64,000 nt of DNA from Lutraria lutraria (lineage: Eukaryota > Mollusca > Bivalvia > Venerida > Mactridae). Positions 26,101-35,435 of the stretch are shown here, piece by piece (positions within the stretch are counted from its first letter, which is position 1; each line of letters opens with the position of its first letter). The translations under genes were made by a program, and so were the position numbers. The stretch spans positions 11,456,790 through 11,520,789 of the forward strand of contig OZ026844.1 in assembly GCA_964023205.1 (NCBI GenBank), in the 5' to 3' direction. Under the pieces are notes generated by a model that ran no database searches, was not told where the DNA came from, and saw only the letters and a list, made by a program, of their open reading frames with translations.

Positions 26101-29100
26101 TTCTTTGTTAAATAAGTACTGAACTGTATGAATATGAGCAACTATAAGCTATCTTTTCAAGCATCGCCATTGTTATTTTAATTGACTGTGTTCTGTATCT
26201 GTGTAATGTTTTGGTAATGTTGAGTCATATTGGATGTACTTTGTAATGTTTGATGAATGGTTTTAACTGTTTGTTTCAGTGACAAATGGACTAGGGTTAT
26301 TATTGAGAAGCCATTCGGTCGTGACCTTGAGTCCTCCGAGCATTTGTCCAATCATTTATCATCATTGTTTCGAGAAGAAGAAATTTATAGAATTGATCAT
26401 TATCTTGGTAAAGAGATGGTACAGAATCTCATGGTTTTAAGGTAAAGCTCATGGATTCCAGTTTTAAGATGAAAAACTCCCAGTCCGCCTACTTGATGTT
26501 GTCATTATTGTAATTAAGTTAATTTCCTGTTTTTCTTTTATTTTCTAGCTCATATGTGATCTGATTTGATCAGTTTTTGTCTCTGTTTGCAGTCTGTGAA
26601 TTTAGGATTTGGAACTGCTTGTCCGAATCACCAAAAGTGAATAGTTTTCCTTTATACTCCATACATATACTGCAAAAGTTACTTGTCTGAATCAATAATT
26701 ACTTGTCCCGGACAACAGGACAAGTGCTAATTTCGCAGACAACAGGATGTGCTAATTGCTAAGTGCTAATTTTGCAGACTACTGTTTATGTTTAATAGTT
26801 CATCTTATACCTATGAAGTTACGCTCAAATTATTTATCAAAATATTTGCGTCTAATTATTTACAAATGAATGAAATGACTGCATGGAAAATATTTCCCTT
26901 TGAAGTTTTGATAGAATAATCTAATGTGTTTTGATTGGTATCTTTGATTGATCAGGCCTAGTTCATTTAGTTCATACAAATATATACATGTAATGAATTT
27001 CTGTAACATTTACTTTCAGATTTGGAAATCGAATCTTTAGTCCTATCTGGAATAGGGACAGTATTGCGTCGGTTGTGATCAGTTTCAAAGAACCCTTTGG
27101 TACGCAAGGAAGGGGAGGTTACTTTGATGATTTTGGTATTATACGGTATACCATTTAAATCATGCTCAATTAAGATTAAAGCATTTAGAGAGCTCATTAT
27201 ATATTTACAGTGCTCTTTTTTTCTTATGGCAAAACCAATTTTCAACATCTCAAAAGATAGTTAAATAAGAATTTGCCAGTTGTTTACCTTTTAGGTAAAC
27301 CTCCAATATGGCGCATACAATGATTGTAGAAATTTTTATTCCTTGTGTTATCTTTGTCATAATTACATGAATAACTAAACTTTGTGGTTATGTTGATAAG
27401 CAATCTATGGAATAGGTAGAAAATATTATGGCTTACACGGATAGATAGAGATTTATTTTGGTTCTAGCAATACATAGGGCTACTGTTGTCATATATTAGA
27501 GAGTTGTTGCTGGTCTTATATGTGACAAATCAATTTCAGAGATGTAATGCAGAATCATTTGTTACAATTACTCACATTGGTTGCCATGGAGAAACCACCA
27601 ACTACAGGAGCAGAAGATATCCGTAATGAAAAGGTAAATATGTCAGAAAGTTGAATTCTGTAGAATTGAAAATCATATTCTCATCACGCCAGTATTTCTC
27701 TGATTTGTCAGTATAACTGTGTTTGTATTTCACAAACTGTGGGTTTATCTAAACCTTTCAGGTTGCTGTATAGCAAATTTCCAAAAAGTGTCAAAAAATT
27801 ATTTTTTTTATACCCCTGTATTGATATATCGGGGTATATTGTTTTTGGCCTGTTTGTTTATCTGTGTGTTTGTACCAAACTTTAACCTTGCCTATAAAAT
27901 CAAAACGCTTCTACCTATAGTCATCAAGTTTCATATGTTGGTTCCTCATTACAACCTCTACATGACCTGTGCATTTTTAGGTCAAAGGTCAAGGTCACCC
28001 ATAGTAGCCATAGGTAACCATAAAAGCTTTAAAATCATATTCTGGCTTTGCTGCATGACAAATTAGTATTGATTTGTTGAGCTGGCTCAAGTTGTATTAA
28101 TGATGACTGTGTACAAACTGTTGCAAAGATGCATTTTATTGATACTGGTTGCTTAAGGGTTGCAGTTTACAAATATTTGTTCAGTATGACAGTGATACTG
28201 ATAATTAATAGATATTCAACACATGGTGGTATTTGTTTTCAATAATTTTCAATCATGTTTTAAATAATATTAATGCATTATGATATTTACAATTTTTTAC
28301 ACATTTAGGTTAAAGTACTGAAGAGTATTACACCAATTGTTCTAGACAATGTTGTGCTGGGTCAGTATGTAGGTAACCCTGATGGAAAGGGCGATGAAAA
28401 AGAAGGTTACTTAGATGATCCTACAGTTCCTGCTGGTGAGTTAATTAAATTATTGAAACTGTCTACTATTGCACCTGTTCTGAAAGCCTGCTAATTATTT
28501 TACTATTTTTCAGAATTGACCAAATTGATGATGAAAAGGAATGTAAAATTGTTGGATAAATCCAAATATTAGAGACTTTGTACTCATATCATTGTTGTGT
28601 TAATTTAAAGGTTTTATCTCCATGTATTCTTGTTGTGCAACATACACAGAGTTTAAAAAACGAAATGTGTTTTGATGAATAATTTTCAATTTAAAGCTCT
28701 CAGAGTTTCGAAAATCATTTTTGCAGTCATTATAAAAATTCTGTGTGATCAAACATTGATTATCTCCTTTGATGTTTTTTAGGGTCCACAACTCCTACAT
28801 TTGTAACAGCAGCTTTATTTGTACGCAATGAAAGATGGGATGGTGTTCCATTCATACTTAGATGTGGAAAAGGTACGGTCTGCTACATGACAGTAAAATA
28901 AACACTTTATTGAAAAAATATATCTTACTGAGATTTTTGTTCAGAAGATAAGTAGAAGTAGAATTAATGTGTATTCAAATGATATCTTACCAATGATCAT
29001 GGTTGGAACTTAGGTAATTCTATTGAGCCTTGATCTAAATATTTAAATCTTACTTGCGATACGTTTGTATGGTGGATTTCTAATTTTGTTTGTCAAATTT

Positions 29101-32100
29101 TATTTGGTTGTTTTTACGGCCACATTATAAGTACAAATGCAATGTAACATTTTGCACTCATTTATATTCTATTATTTGACATGTATGGATGTAGATACAG
29201 TATATGAATCCTTTGGTATATATAGATGCGGTATATAAAGTATAGCATAATTTTATTTAGGATATTAATGATAATTATGTAATATAACTGTACGACAAGC
29301 CTCACTGTAAAACTGCTTGTATTTTATTACAGCATTAAACGAGCGCAAGGCTGAAGTGAGGATTCAGTTTAATGATATTCCTGGTGATGTTTTCTCCGAG
29401 GGAAAAGTCAAAAGAAATGAACTTGTGATACGAGTACAACCAAATGAAGCAGTCTACATGAAAATGATGACCAAATCTCCTGGAATGAGTTTTGATTGTG
29501 AAGAGACAGAGCTGGATCTTACATATGGGAGCAGATACAAGGTCAGCATGTTTTACTGTAACATTCATGATTTCTTGATATTCAGTAACAAATGGTGGTT
29601 TTCTAGCTAGCTATCTTGCGCTTTCAACCAGTCTTGATTATTACCTCAGAAAAAAAAGATTGATCATTTAATTATTTGCACTCTTTGGTATCCCAACTGA
29701 CCCTACTTTTCTACCAATCCTAGAATTATTTTATGTCATGGTCAGTTGCTTTCTTTGCAATAGTTTCATTGTTATATTAACCATATCTCTGAACTAATAT
29801 ATATGTTTTTGAAAAAGCTGTGCAGGCTTACTGACCCTTTAATTCATAGTGATGTTAGCAGAAACTAGATATATTTTTGGGCCTTACCAGTCAGTTTATT
29901 ATTTGGAATACTGGCCTCATATGAGCATGTTATTTGTTGTGCAATGTATTTAAGAAGAGCAGCATCTTTGTTTCATTCTTTAATTGTTTACTAAAACATC
30001 TTAAAATGAATGCTTACTTTATTCTCTGCAGGGTGTGAAAATGCCTGAAGCATATGAAAGGTTAATTCTAGACGTGTTTACTGGATCACAAATCAACTTT
30101 GTTAGATCTGATGAGTTGTATCAGGCTTGGAGAATATTCACTCCATTACTGCATAAAATTGAGGGTGAAAAACCGAAACCTATTCCTTACAAATATGGAA
30201 GGTATGATATTTTTGTATGGATAAATCTAATTGTAGTGTATCATAGTGTGTCTGTAGTGGTTTCTGTGTACTATACATTGCATGAAATATATAACATGTG
30301 CATTTAGTCAAAGTCACTTATGAAAGCTGAAAGGGTTGTATCCTGGTATAATTATTATTACTTAAGCACTTGGAAGTGGGCATTTGCCATAGCACATCAT
30401 AGCATGCTATATCATATTGTTATAGAAGTATGAATTGTTTTCAATGTTAAATAATCTTGTTGGGTGGGAAATTCTATTGGCCAAATGGAGATATGTTGCA
30501 GCACTCATTATTTCTTTATTTGGCAGGTTTTTTTCTCTTATGGTGAAATTATTTGATTTATTTATGTTTCACTGCCAAATTGACTAAATGCACATCCTGT
30601 AGTGATTATTTGCCCTCTTTCATTCATTTTGATTCATAGATTATCTTTGTTGTCAGTGATTTATTTACTACATTTTTCAATGTCTGTTGTCTGTATGGAT
30701 TCTGTAAGTGGATAGATGAAATAGTGTTTTGAAAACTTCTCCTTTCTCTAAATATTGTGCATCTTCTAAAAACTCTTAATCTTCTATTGCATTGATTTCA
30801 CAAATCAGAACACTCCTATCTTGATTTACATCTGAAGTAATTTATTGGAATCTCAAAACCTTAGATATAAATTCTGTCTAATAATGTGCATAATAACACT
30901 TGATAAATCTTGAGATTGTTTGTAAAAATCTATTCTTGCAACATGGCATTAATCTTACAGTACTAATATTTTAACGTTGCTCCAGAAATATTTTACCCAA
31001 GTAGAGAATTGATACTACTAATTCTGCTGTTGGTGCAATTAAGCTTTCAAGCACTAACTACATTTTTGTATGTTGCCCTGCCATGCAATGTTTAAAACAT
31101 TGTCACCAATTAACATTCTTGCATTAAATTTTCAACACAGCCCACTTGTCTATTATAATGATAAGGTATTACTAATATAACCTTAAATTTCCTGAAACAT
31201 TCCAACTAACAGTTCCCTAACATATTAGTCTGATTTAATAGAATATAGTACATGTATGTATTAACTGTGAAATGTATTATGAAAGGTGTGAAATGTATTT
31301 GTTGTAGCAAATTTCTCAATGATTCATAAATTAGAATTCATAGTTATTGTTGTATTGTTAGTCGGACATTTAGAATAATATGCTACCTTTCATAATACAT
31401 AGACACATGCATTAGAAATCAGGAGCAGTTTGAGTGACACATAGAGGTTGATGTGTTTACTATTATGATACATAAATGTAAAACATTCACACTTTTACTG
31501 GGGACTAAATTTTGTGTTGTGGCCATTACAGCAATTAAATCTTATTTAACTACTAGTTTTATATGCTTAATCTTTCTTTAAATTCTGGTGTCAGAATGTT
31601 TTCACATTTATTTCTTTAGCAGTATTTTGACTATGAATTGACTGTTTGAGATTTTTTACAGCATTGTTAATGAAGTAAAAAGTCTACGAGTGATATAAAA
31701 ATGTTGCTTTGTATTAATTTGAACTATTGGTATTGTGAAGGGGCCATCGTGGTCTAATGAATATGGTTTCAGACTAGCAATTACCACCCCTTCAATGCTG
31801 TGACTTTTAATCCAAACCCGAACTAAATTTTACATGTGAGGGAGTTGTCCTCTCTCCACCATTTTAGTTTGAAATGATTCCAATTGACATAGGCTGTGTG
31901 GCATTGTGATAACTACATACCCAGCACATGCTTTTAAACATTAACCATCTGTGATAAATCTCAAATTGTTCCATAGTGCGTTGTTTGTATATTTCGAGGG
32001 TTCAGCGCAACAGTGTCGTAACTCATATTGAAATAAGAACAAGTTACGACAGTGTTGTGCTGAGCCCTCGATTTGCTCTGCCTGATTGTATGAATTTTAT

Positions 32101-34375
32101 TGTTGAGTATATGAGTGTGTTGTTTCAGCCGTGGACCCAAGGAGTCCGACCGCATGTGTGAACGATTCAACTTCAGATATACTGGCCAGTATAAATGGAT
32201 GGAACAAAAGCTGTAATTGAGGGAATATTTCTGTGAAACGAATGGATTTTATTATCAAGTAGAGTTTTGGTTGACCACGTAGTGTGGGTGGGACAATTGA
32301 GGGTAATTCTAGGGAAAGTCTGTTCATGTTTGTGTAATTCGGTGCTAATTAATTGGACAGTTAAGCTTGTATATGGACAAAATTGAATTCTATTTGTGAT
32401 AAAGCTTGCTATAGATATTAATTTACAAACTACGTCTTTTTGTTTTCCCGCTAAAAAGTGTTTTCTTATTTGTAGAAGCAACCTAAAGTATGATTAATTA
32501 ATAATTAATTGCACCTTGAATTTTAACATTGTATGATAGTAGTACATTTCATCCTTAGCTATATGAAACAATAATTTAACACACATTTGATTAAAAAAGC
32601 AGAACCATGTCATTCATTGCTTTCCATTTCAAAATATGCCAAAATCTTTGGTAATAACTTTCATAAAAGTACAATTCTTGAATTACCAGTTAATCTGATG
32701 TTCCATGATTAACAAATATGTGGTGACTATTTATTCGTATTTTTCTTTGAAACAAGATTTTTTTCTTTGTATCTCTGTTTTGCATGTGTTAATGTTTGTT
32801 GGATGCTTAAATTGGACAGGTAAAAGTGTGATTAATTTATGGATAAAAAATGGAGTTTTACAAATATGTGTTTCGGTGGCAGGCTGTGTATGTCATAATG
32901 TGTAGTACTTGTAATACAGAGTTCTGGAGTAGCTTTGCTTGAAGTAACAAGTAAAAAATAGTGCTCATACTAACTGATCAAAATGATATTTAATTTACTT
33001 TGAAATATCTGTTTAATCATTCTTACATTTCAATGTGCCATTATTCATCTTTGCTGTCATTTGTCCAAGTCATCATTTATGCTTGAATTTGGAAAAGAAT
33101 CATTAATTGTAAATTTGCTAAGACGGTAAATGTTGTCCCTTGAAGATAAATACAATATTGTATTTTCTGACTCTTCTGTTATCACTCAGCTGTGATTAAC
33201 CTATGCTTTATATTTTTAATTTCATAATTCAATTATCAATACTACCTAACACTCGCATTATTGGAACTGTCTATTCAAATGATATATGATATGTGTAAAA
33301 GTTTTACATAAATTCTGGAAATATTTATATTCTTGTTAAAATTGTCATGATCTCTTTTTAATGACATGTTATAACCATCTGGTTATTTACTACAAATTGT
33401 TATCATTGTTGTTGTTTTTTCTACATTTTAGCATTTTTTTATAGTACTGACTTAGTTTACATCTTCTTTATGCTTGTATTGTGTACTTTGATTAATCAGA
33501 ATAAAACAATTTTTCGAAACTTCGTTGTGATTAAAACTTTTTTTAAAGCCATGATGGAATTATAATCAAGTGGCACTCTTGATTAAGATGAGACAGGTTT
33601 TAATTCTGTCAATTGAACATCCTAGAGTTGAGGCAAGTACTGGTTAGTAACCCAGGATACTGTTACAAATCCAGAAAGATGACCTGACATGATTGAAGAA
33701 GAATTATTTTCTACTGATGCATTGAACCTGTGGTAATTAGCATGTTGTATTGCTAATCCTTTTTTAGCAGTTCTCAGTTCCTACTGTATCATATATTGAT
33801 GTCTACAATATCAAATACTGATGTGTACAATATTAAATATTGATTTGTAGAGTATTAAATATTGACGCCTACAGTATAAAATTGGAAGTTTTCTATACTT
33901 GCGTTTGTTTAAATTCTTTACTGTCTTATTGAATACATACTTTGACTTTTATGGTCAGTTTTCACCTTGATTGTATGAATGTGTTGTTCCATACCTCAAC
34001 CTGTACTAACAACTCTATATACTCTGCTTGACCCAAATATCTATGAAGTATGTGCATTTACTTCTGTCTTCAGTTCATAGATTCATTTTAATGTTACATT
34101 AAGTTTTCTCGTCCTTCGCATTAAAATGGTATAATTTAATGTTTCGACTGGTATTTTAAACAAATAATTTTAACAGTAATTAATGCAGATTTTATCAATG
34201 TCATTTCGTGTAGATTTCATGTATATAAACTATTGAATGTTAATATTTCTTATGCTAAATATGACATAATTTTTATTTTCATTTCAGCCGTGGTCCTCGG
34301 GAGAGCGATGAGTTGTGCGCTCGTAATAACTTCATATACACTGGTACCTATAAATGGTCACCTAGCAAGATATAA
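11098..34375 (+). CDS. G6PD: Glucose-6-phosphate dehydrogenase, complete, with alternative first and last exons
   Basis: Catalyses glucose-6-phosphate + NADP+ to 6-phosphogluconolactone + NADPH, the first step of the oxidative pentose phosphate pathway, in the cytosol. Common exons: 20078-20115, 24210-24318, 25667-25875, 26280-26441, 27020-27145, 27540-27633, 28309-28435, 28783-28872, 29333-29541, 30032-30201. They join in phase to one of three 5' exons (11098-11193, 14967-15002, 17679-17789) and one of two 3' exons (32129-32216, 34288-34375), giving 505, 485 or 510 residues (human 515). Visible motifs, numbered for the 1a form: coenzyme loop GASGDLAKKK at 30-39, EKPFGRDL at 160-167, substrate site RIDHYLGKE at 188-196, and the catalytic His in QNHLLQ at 253. 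The C-terminus keeps the Y...W pair (Tyr503, Trp509 in human) and RGP (Arg487 in human) that bind structural NADP+. No stop, frameshift or missing key residue. The gene is convergent with TBC1D22. Confidence 0.96.
11445..12863. mobile_element. 1.42-kb DNA element with inverted ends and 7-bp TSD
   Basis: Left end CTGGGACCATTATACACAGG (followed by GATTGG) is matched inverted at the right end (CCAATCCCTGTGTAAAATGG, then TCCCAG). A perfect 7-bp duplication TTAAGAT flanks it (11438-11444 and 12864-12870). Inside is a second inverted pair: CTTATGTTTTCGACGGT near 11640-11656 against ACCGTCGAAAACATAAG near 12624-12640, and ATGTTTTCGACGGTTTTC again near 11841-11858, so it has subterminal repeats or a nested element. 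No long open frame; non-autonomous. It lies in the intron between G6PD exons 1a and 1b. Confidence 0.75.
14967..15002 (+). CDS. G6PD: G6PD candidate alternative first exon 1b (short)
   Basis: ATG at 14967 encodes 12 residues, [12 protein letters not shown], followed by donor gtaaga in phase 0. The last 24 bases closely resemble the end of exon 1a at DNA level, so it looks like a duplicate rather than chance. The frame stays open upstream to 14910, so it could also be the 3' part of a longer exon. An N-terminus this short (485-residue protein) would lack the N-terminal helix region before the first strand. No clear promoter is seen. Confidence 0.55.
16083..16215 (+). repeat. Dispersed repeat, copy 2 (inverted match at 3715-3902)
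   Basis: Starts CAGCAGGATTCTCAATAACA, followed by ACAGGCCACAGGCCAATTTAG and later ATATTGCTGG, matching the reverse complement of 3715-3902. Confidence 0.6.
17619..17628 (+). promoter_or_regulatory. TATA-like box upstream of G6PD exon 1c
   Basis: CTATATATAG lies 33 bp before the in-frame ATG at 17661 and 51 bp before ATG 17679. With the usual ~30 bp spacing a start near 17650 would leave a very short leader. In AT-rich DNA such matches also arise by chance. Confidence 0.35.
17679..17789 (+). CDS. G6PD: G6PD alternative first exon 1c
   Basis: Encodes 37 residues from ATG 17679, ending [11 protein letters not shown] and then donor gtaagt in phase 0. An in-frame ATG at 17661 would add six residues; the next codons upstream contain a stop (17652-17654). 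The predicted N-terminus is the most like human G6PD in length and in its VMGAS ending. A TATA-like CTATATATAG at 17619-17628 suggests a local promoter. Confidence 0.85.
18447..18700 (+). mobile_element. tRNA-derived SINE, copy S1
   Basis: A tRNA-like head with A-box-like TGGTCAAGTTGTTAAGG and B-box-like GTGGGTTCAAGCCC, then a body (CTACCGACCATGTCTCTTTA, ...GTGAGAAAGTAG...) and an A-rich tail (CGATATAAAACAAAATTAAA). A clearly homologous copy lies inverted at 63060-63290. Not a functional tRNA: no CCA-compatible acceptor pairing. Confidence 0.75.
20078..20115 (+). CDS. G6PD: G6PD common exon 2 (NADP+ loop)
   Basis: Thirty-eight bases after acceptor ttcag, encoding [12 protein letters not shown] plus two bases of Trp, before donor gtaagt. 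This short exon carries the second half of the coenzyme loop and is the single acceptor for all three alternative first exons. Confidence 0.9.
21084..21370 (+). mobile_element. tRNA-derived SINE, copy S3
   Basis: A-box-like GTGGCAGAGTGGTTAGGG and B-box-like GAGTTCAAATCCC, followed by GAGACCAGACAAACTT and GAAAGCTGTCC. It shares these body segments with the copy at 57577-57860. It lies in the G6PD intron between exons 2 and 3. Confidence 0.65.
22498..23648 (-). mobile_element. Pearl/HINE-like element with ~145-bp tandem core, reversed
   Basis: On the minus strand it starts with AGAGGGCCAAGATGGCCCTA near 23643, including the palindrome AGGGCCA..TGGCCCT (23641-23625), then CGCTCAC. It ends with a hairpin and GTGAGCTAAAA at ~22498. 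Between them are about seven copies of a ~145-bp unit; the AGGTCAC phrase recurs near 22693, 22838, 22983, 23129, 23274, 23421 and 23565. The end structure matches 38632-41257 and 45104-45242. Subterminal GCTCAC/GTGAGC inverted repeats and terminal hairpins fit Helentron-associated (pearl) elements of bivalves (inference). It interrupts an older repeat (22450-22497 and 23649-23770). Confidence 0.7.
23828..23998 (+). mobile_element. Tc1/mariner-like MITE, copy A3
   Basis: Begins GTACAACCTCTCCAGAG and ends GGAGAAGTTGCACTGTAT. Contains ATGATTTTTCCCACTGCATG and GAGCAACAACCTC, shared with the other three copies. Confidence 0.65.
26590..26765 (+). repeat. Dispersed repeat, inverted copy at 52950-53115
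   Basis: Segments such as TACTTGTCTGAATCAATAAT, GGACAACAGGACAAGTGCTA and TTCGCAGAC recur on the opposite strand at 52950-53115. It lies in a G6PD intron; the family is not named. Confidence 0.55.
27808..28060 (+). repeat. Dispersed repeat, inverted copy at 35829-36025
   Basis: Contains GTTTGTACCAAAC, CTATAAAATCAAAACGCTTC and AGGTCAAAGGTCAAGGTCA. The region 35829-36025 reads as its diverged reverse complement, so the two copies flank the 3' half of G6PD as an inverted pair. Confidence 0.55.
30202..32128 (+). other. G6PD intron before the alternative last exons
   Basis: No extra exon seen. Bases 31737-31920 resemble a decayed tRNA-SINE head (GGTCTAATGAATATGG, later GTGACTTTTAATCCAAAC). A 76-bp imperfect hairpin lies at 31995-32070, 58 bp before exon 12a. 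Confidence 0.5.
31995..32070. repeat. Imperfect hairpin (~30-bp stem) just upstream of G6PD exon 12a
   Basis: The left arm starts CGAGGGTTCAGCGCAACAGT and the right arm ends GTTGTGCTGAGCCCTCG. They pair over about 30 bp with three mismatches around a ~17-base loop. It could be an ends-only MITE, or, as pre-mRNA, a structure affecting choice of the downstream acceptor at 32129. Confidence 0.65.
32129..32216 (+). CDS. G6PD: G6PD alternative last exon 12a
   Basis: Acceptor tttcag, then 88 bases completing Ser and encoding [13 protein letters not shown]...[12 protein letters not shown] and TAA. It keeps Arg of RGP and the Tyr and Trp that contact structural NADP+ in the human enzyme. A poly(A) signal follows at 33500-33505, so it works as a terminal exon. 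Its sister exon is at 34288-34375. Confidence 0.88.
33500..33505 (+). promoter_or_regulatory. Poly(A) signal for G6PD exon 12a
   Basis: AATAAA, 1.28 kb after the exon 12a stop, followed within ~30 bases by a GT/T-rich stretch (TCGTTGTG and a T run). Confidence 0.6.
34288..34375 (+). CDS. G6PD: G6PD alternative last exon 12b
   Basis: Acceptor tttcag, then 88 bases in the same phase as 12a, encoding [13 protein letters not shown]...[12 protein letters not shown] and TAA. It is the closer of the two to the human tail (ADEL and EGTYKW). Arg, Tyr and Trp of the structural NADP+ site are kept. Reaching it requires skipping exon 12a. A poly(A) signal lies at 35412. Confidence 0.88.
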
Positions 34376-34705
34376 CCTGTCACCATGGTAACACTGGTTG
34401 TTACCTTTTAACGTAGATATGAGTCGGTTAGACTCATTTTTAAGTACATTATGTTGTTAAGTTTCTTACATTGTGGTTATTACTATTACTAGTAGTCTCA
34501 TGCAGTATGATGATCAGCATGATTGACCAGTTATATGATATGTATATACAAATGAATGGTCGAGTCAAATTGACACGGGTAATATAGTAGTAAAGTACTG
34601 GTTTAGGACTTCAAAAATGCAGCATAAATCATTCATGTTCACCAAAGACTAGGCAAGACAATCCAACAGCACACCATATCTCAAGTGTAGAATAGAATAG
34701 AATTC

Positions 34706-34928
34706 GTCAGCTTATTTCTACAACCCCATGACTCACATTTTTTGCGATATTGTGATTTTTGTATCATTTTTTACGTCTCAATGAGCTCTTTACAAAGAAC
34801 TTTCTTACCTGCTTCTAGATCTCCCATAAATAAGGCTAATCCAGATTCCACAAAGCCGTAACTCACTTATTTACCCAAAACTTCATAAGGGGAAATAATG
34901 ACTTACAGGTTTGTAGAAATAAGCTGAC
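34706..34928. mobile_element. 223-bp MITE in the G6PD 12b 3' UTR
   Basis: The first 18 bases GTCAGCTTATTTCTACAA are the exact reverse complement of the last 18 (34911-34928). The element lies between the 12b stop (34375) and its poly(A) signal, so it is probably part of that mRNA's 3' UTR. No clear target duplication seen. Confidence 0.75.
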
Positions 34929-35411
34929 AAATTGTACTGGGATTCTTGTGAAATGCAGAGACCTGGAATAATCATATATCACAGTGATCTAAATTTTGGG
35001 TCTGTTTTAGTGTCTGCTTGTCAATGTTTTAATAGTATGTTACATACATAGTTCAGTACAATCAAAAGCCATCTAGAACCATTGAAAATGATACATATCT
35101 TTGCACATTTTATGGATATCAAATGGCATAAAATTCTGTGTTATTTATTCTGTATTGTAGTAGGCATTTAAGTGCTTAAGACTACTTCCTGGAAGAAAAA
35201 GTATAAGATATTTCCCTGTACTTTGGACTCATATAGTCTTAATCTATGATTATAATGAATTTATAAATATTCCAAGATGTATATTAAATAGATTTGTGTC
35301 AACAGTTTTATATTGATTTTTCATTGTTGTGATCTAATATATTTAAGATTACTTTGTTATTTTATACATGTATTTTTGCCATGTGTTATATAATAATGAA
35401 AAAATGATCTG

Positions 35412-35417
35412 AATAAA
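35412..35417 (+). promoter_or_regulatory. Poly(A) signal for G6PD exon 12b
   Basis: AATAAA followed by CCTGTGC and a GT/T-rich stretch (TTGTATGTTTATTT), about 1.04 kb after the 12b stop. It likely marks the 3' end of the longest G6PD transcript. Confidence 0.65.
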
Positions 35418-35435
35418 ACCTGTGCTATTTTATCA

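Noticed and set aside
29335..29568. Minus-strand open frame over a G6PD exon
   Set aside because: It is the antisense shadow of the conserved exon 29333-29541.
31737..31920. A further tRNA-SINE copy
   Set aside because: Only the head is loosely similar and the B box is degraded; kept as a note in the intron entry rather than as a separate element.
32097..32481. Two overlapping minus-strand frames near G6PD exon 12a
   Set aside because: They are antisense to exon 12a and its 3' UTR; no splice signals or family match.
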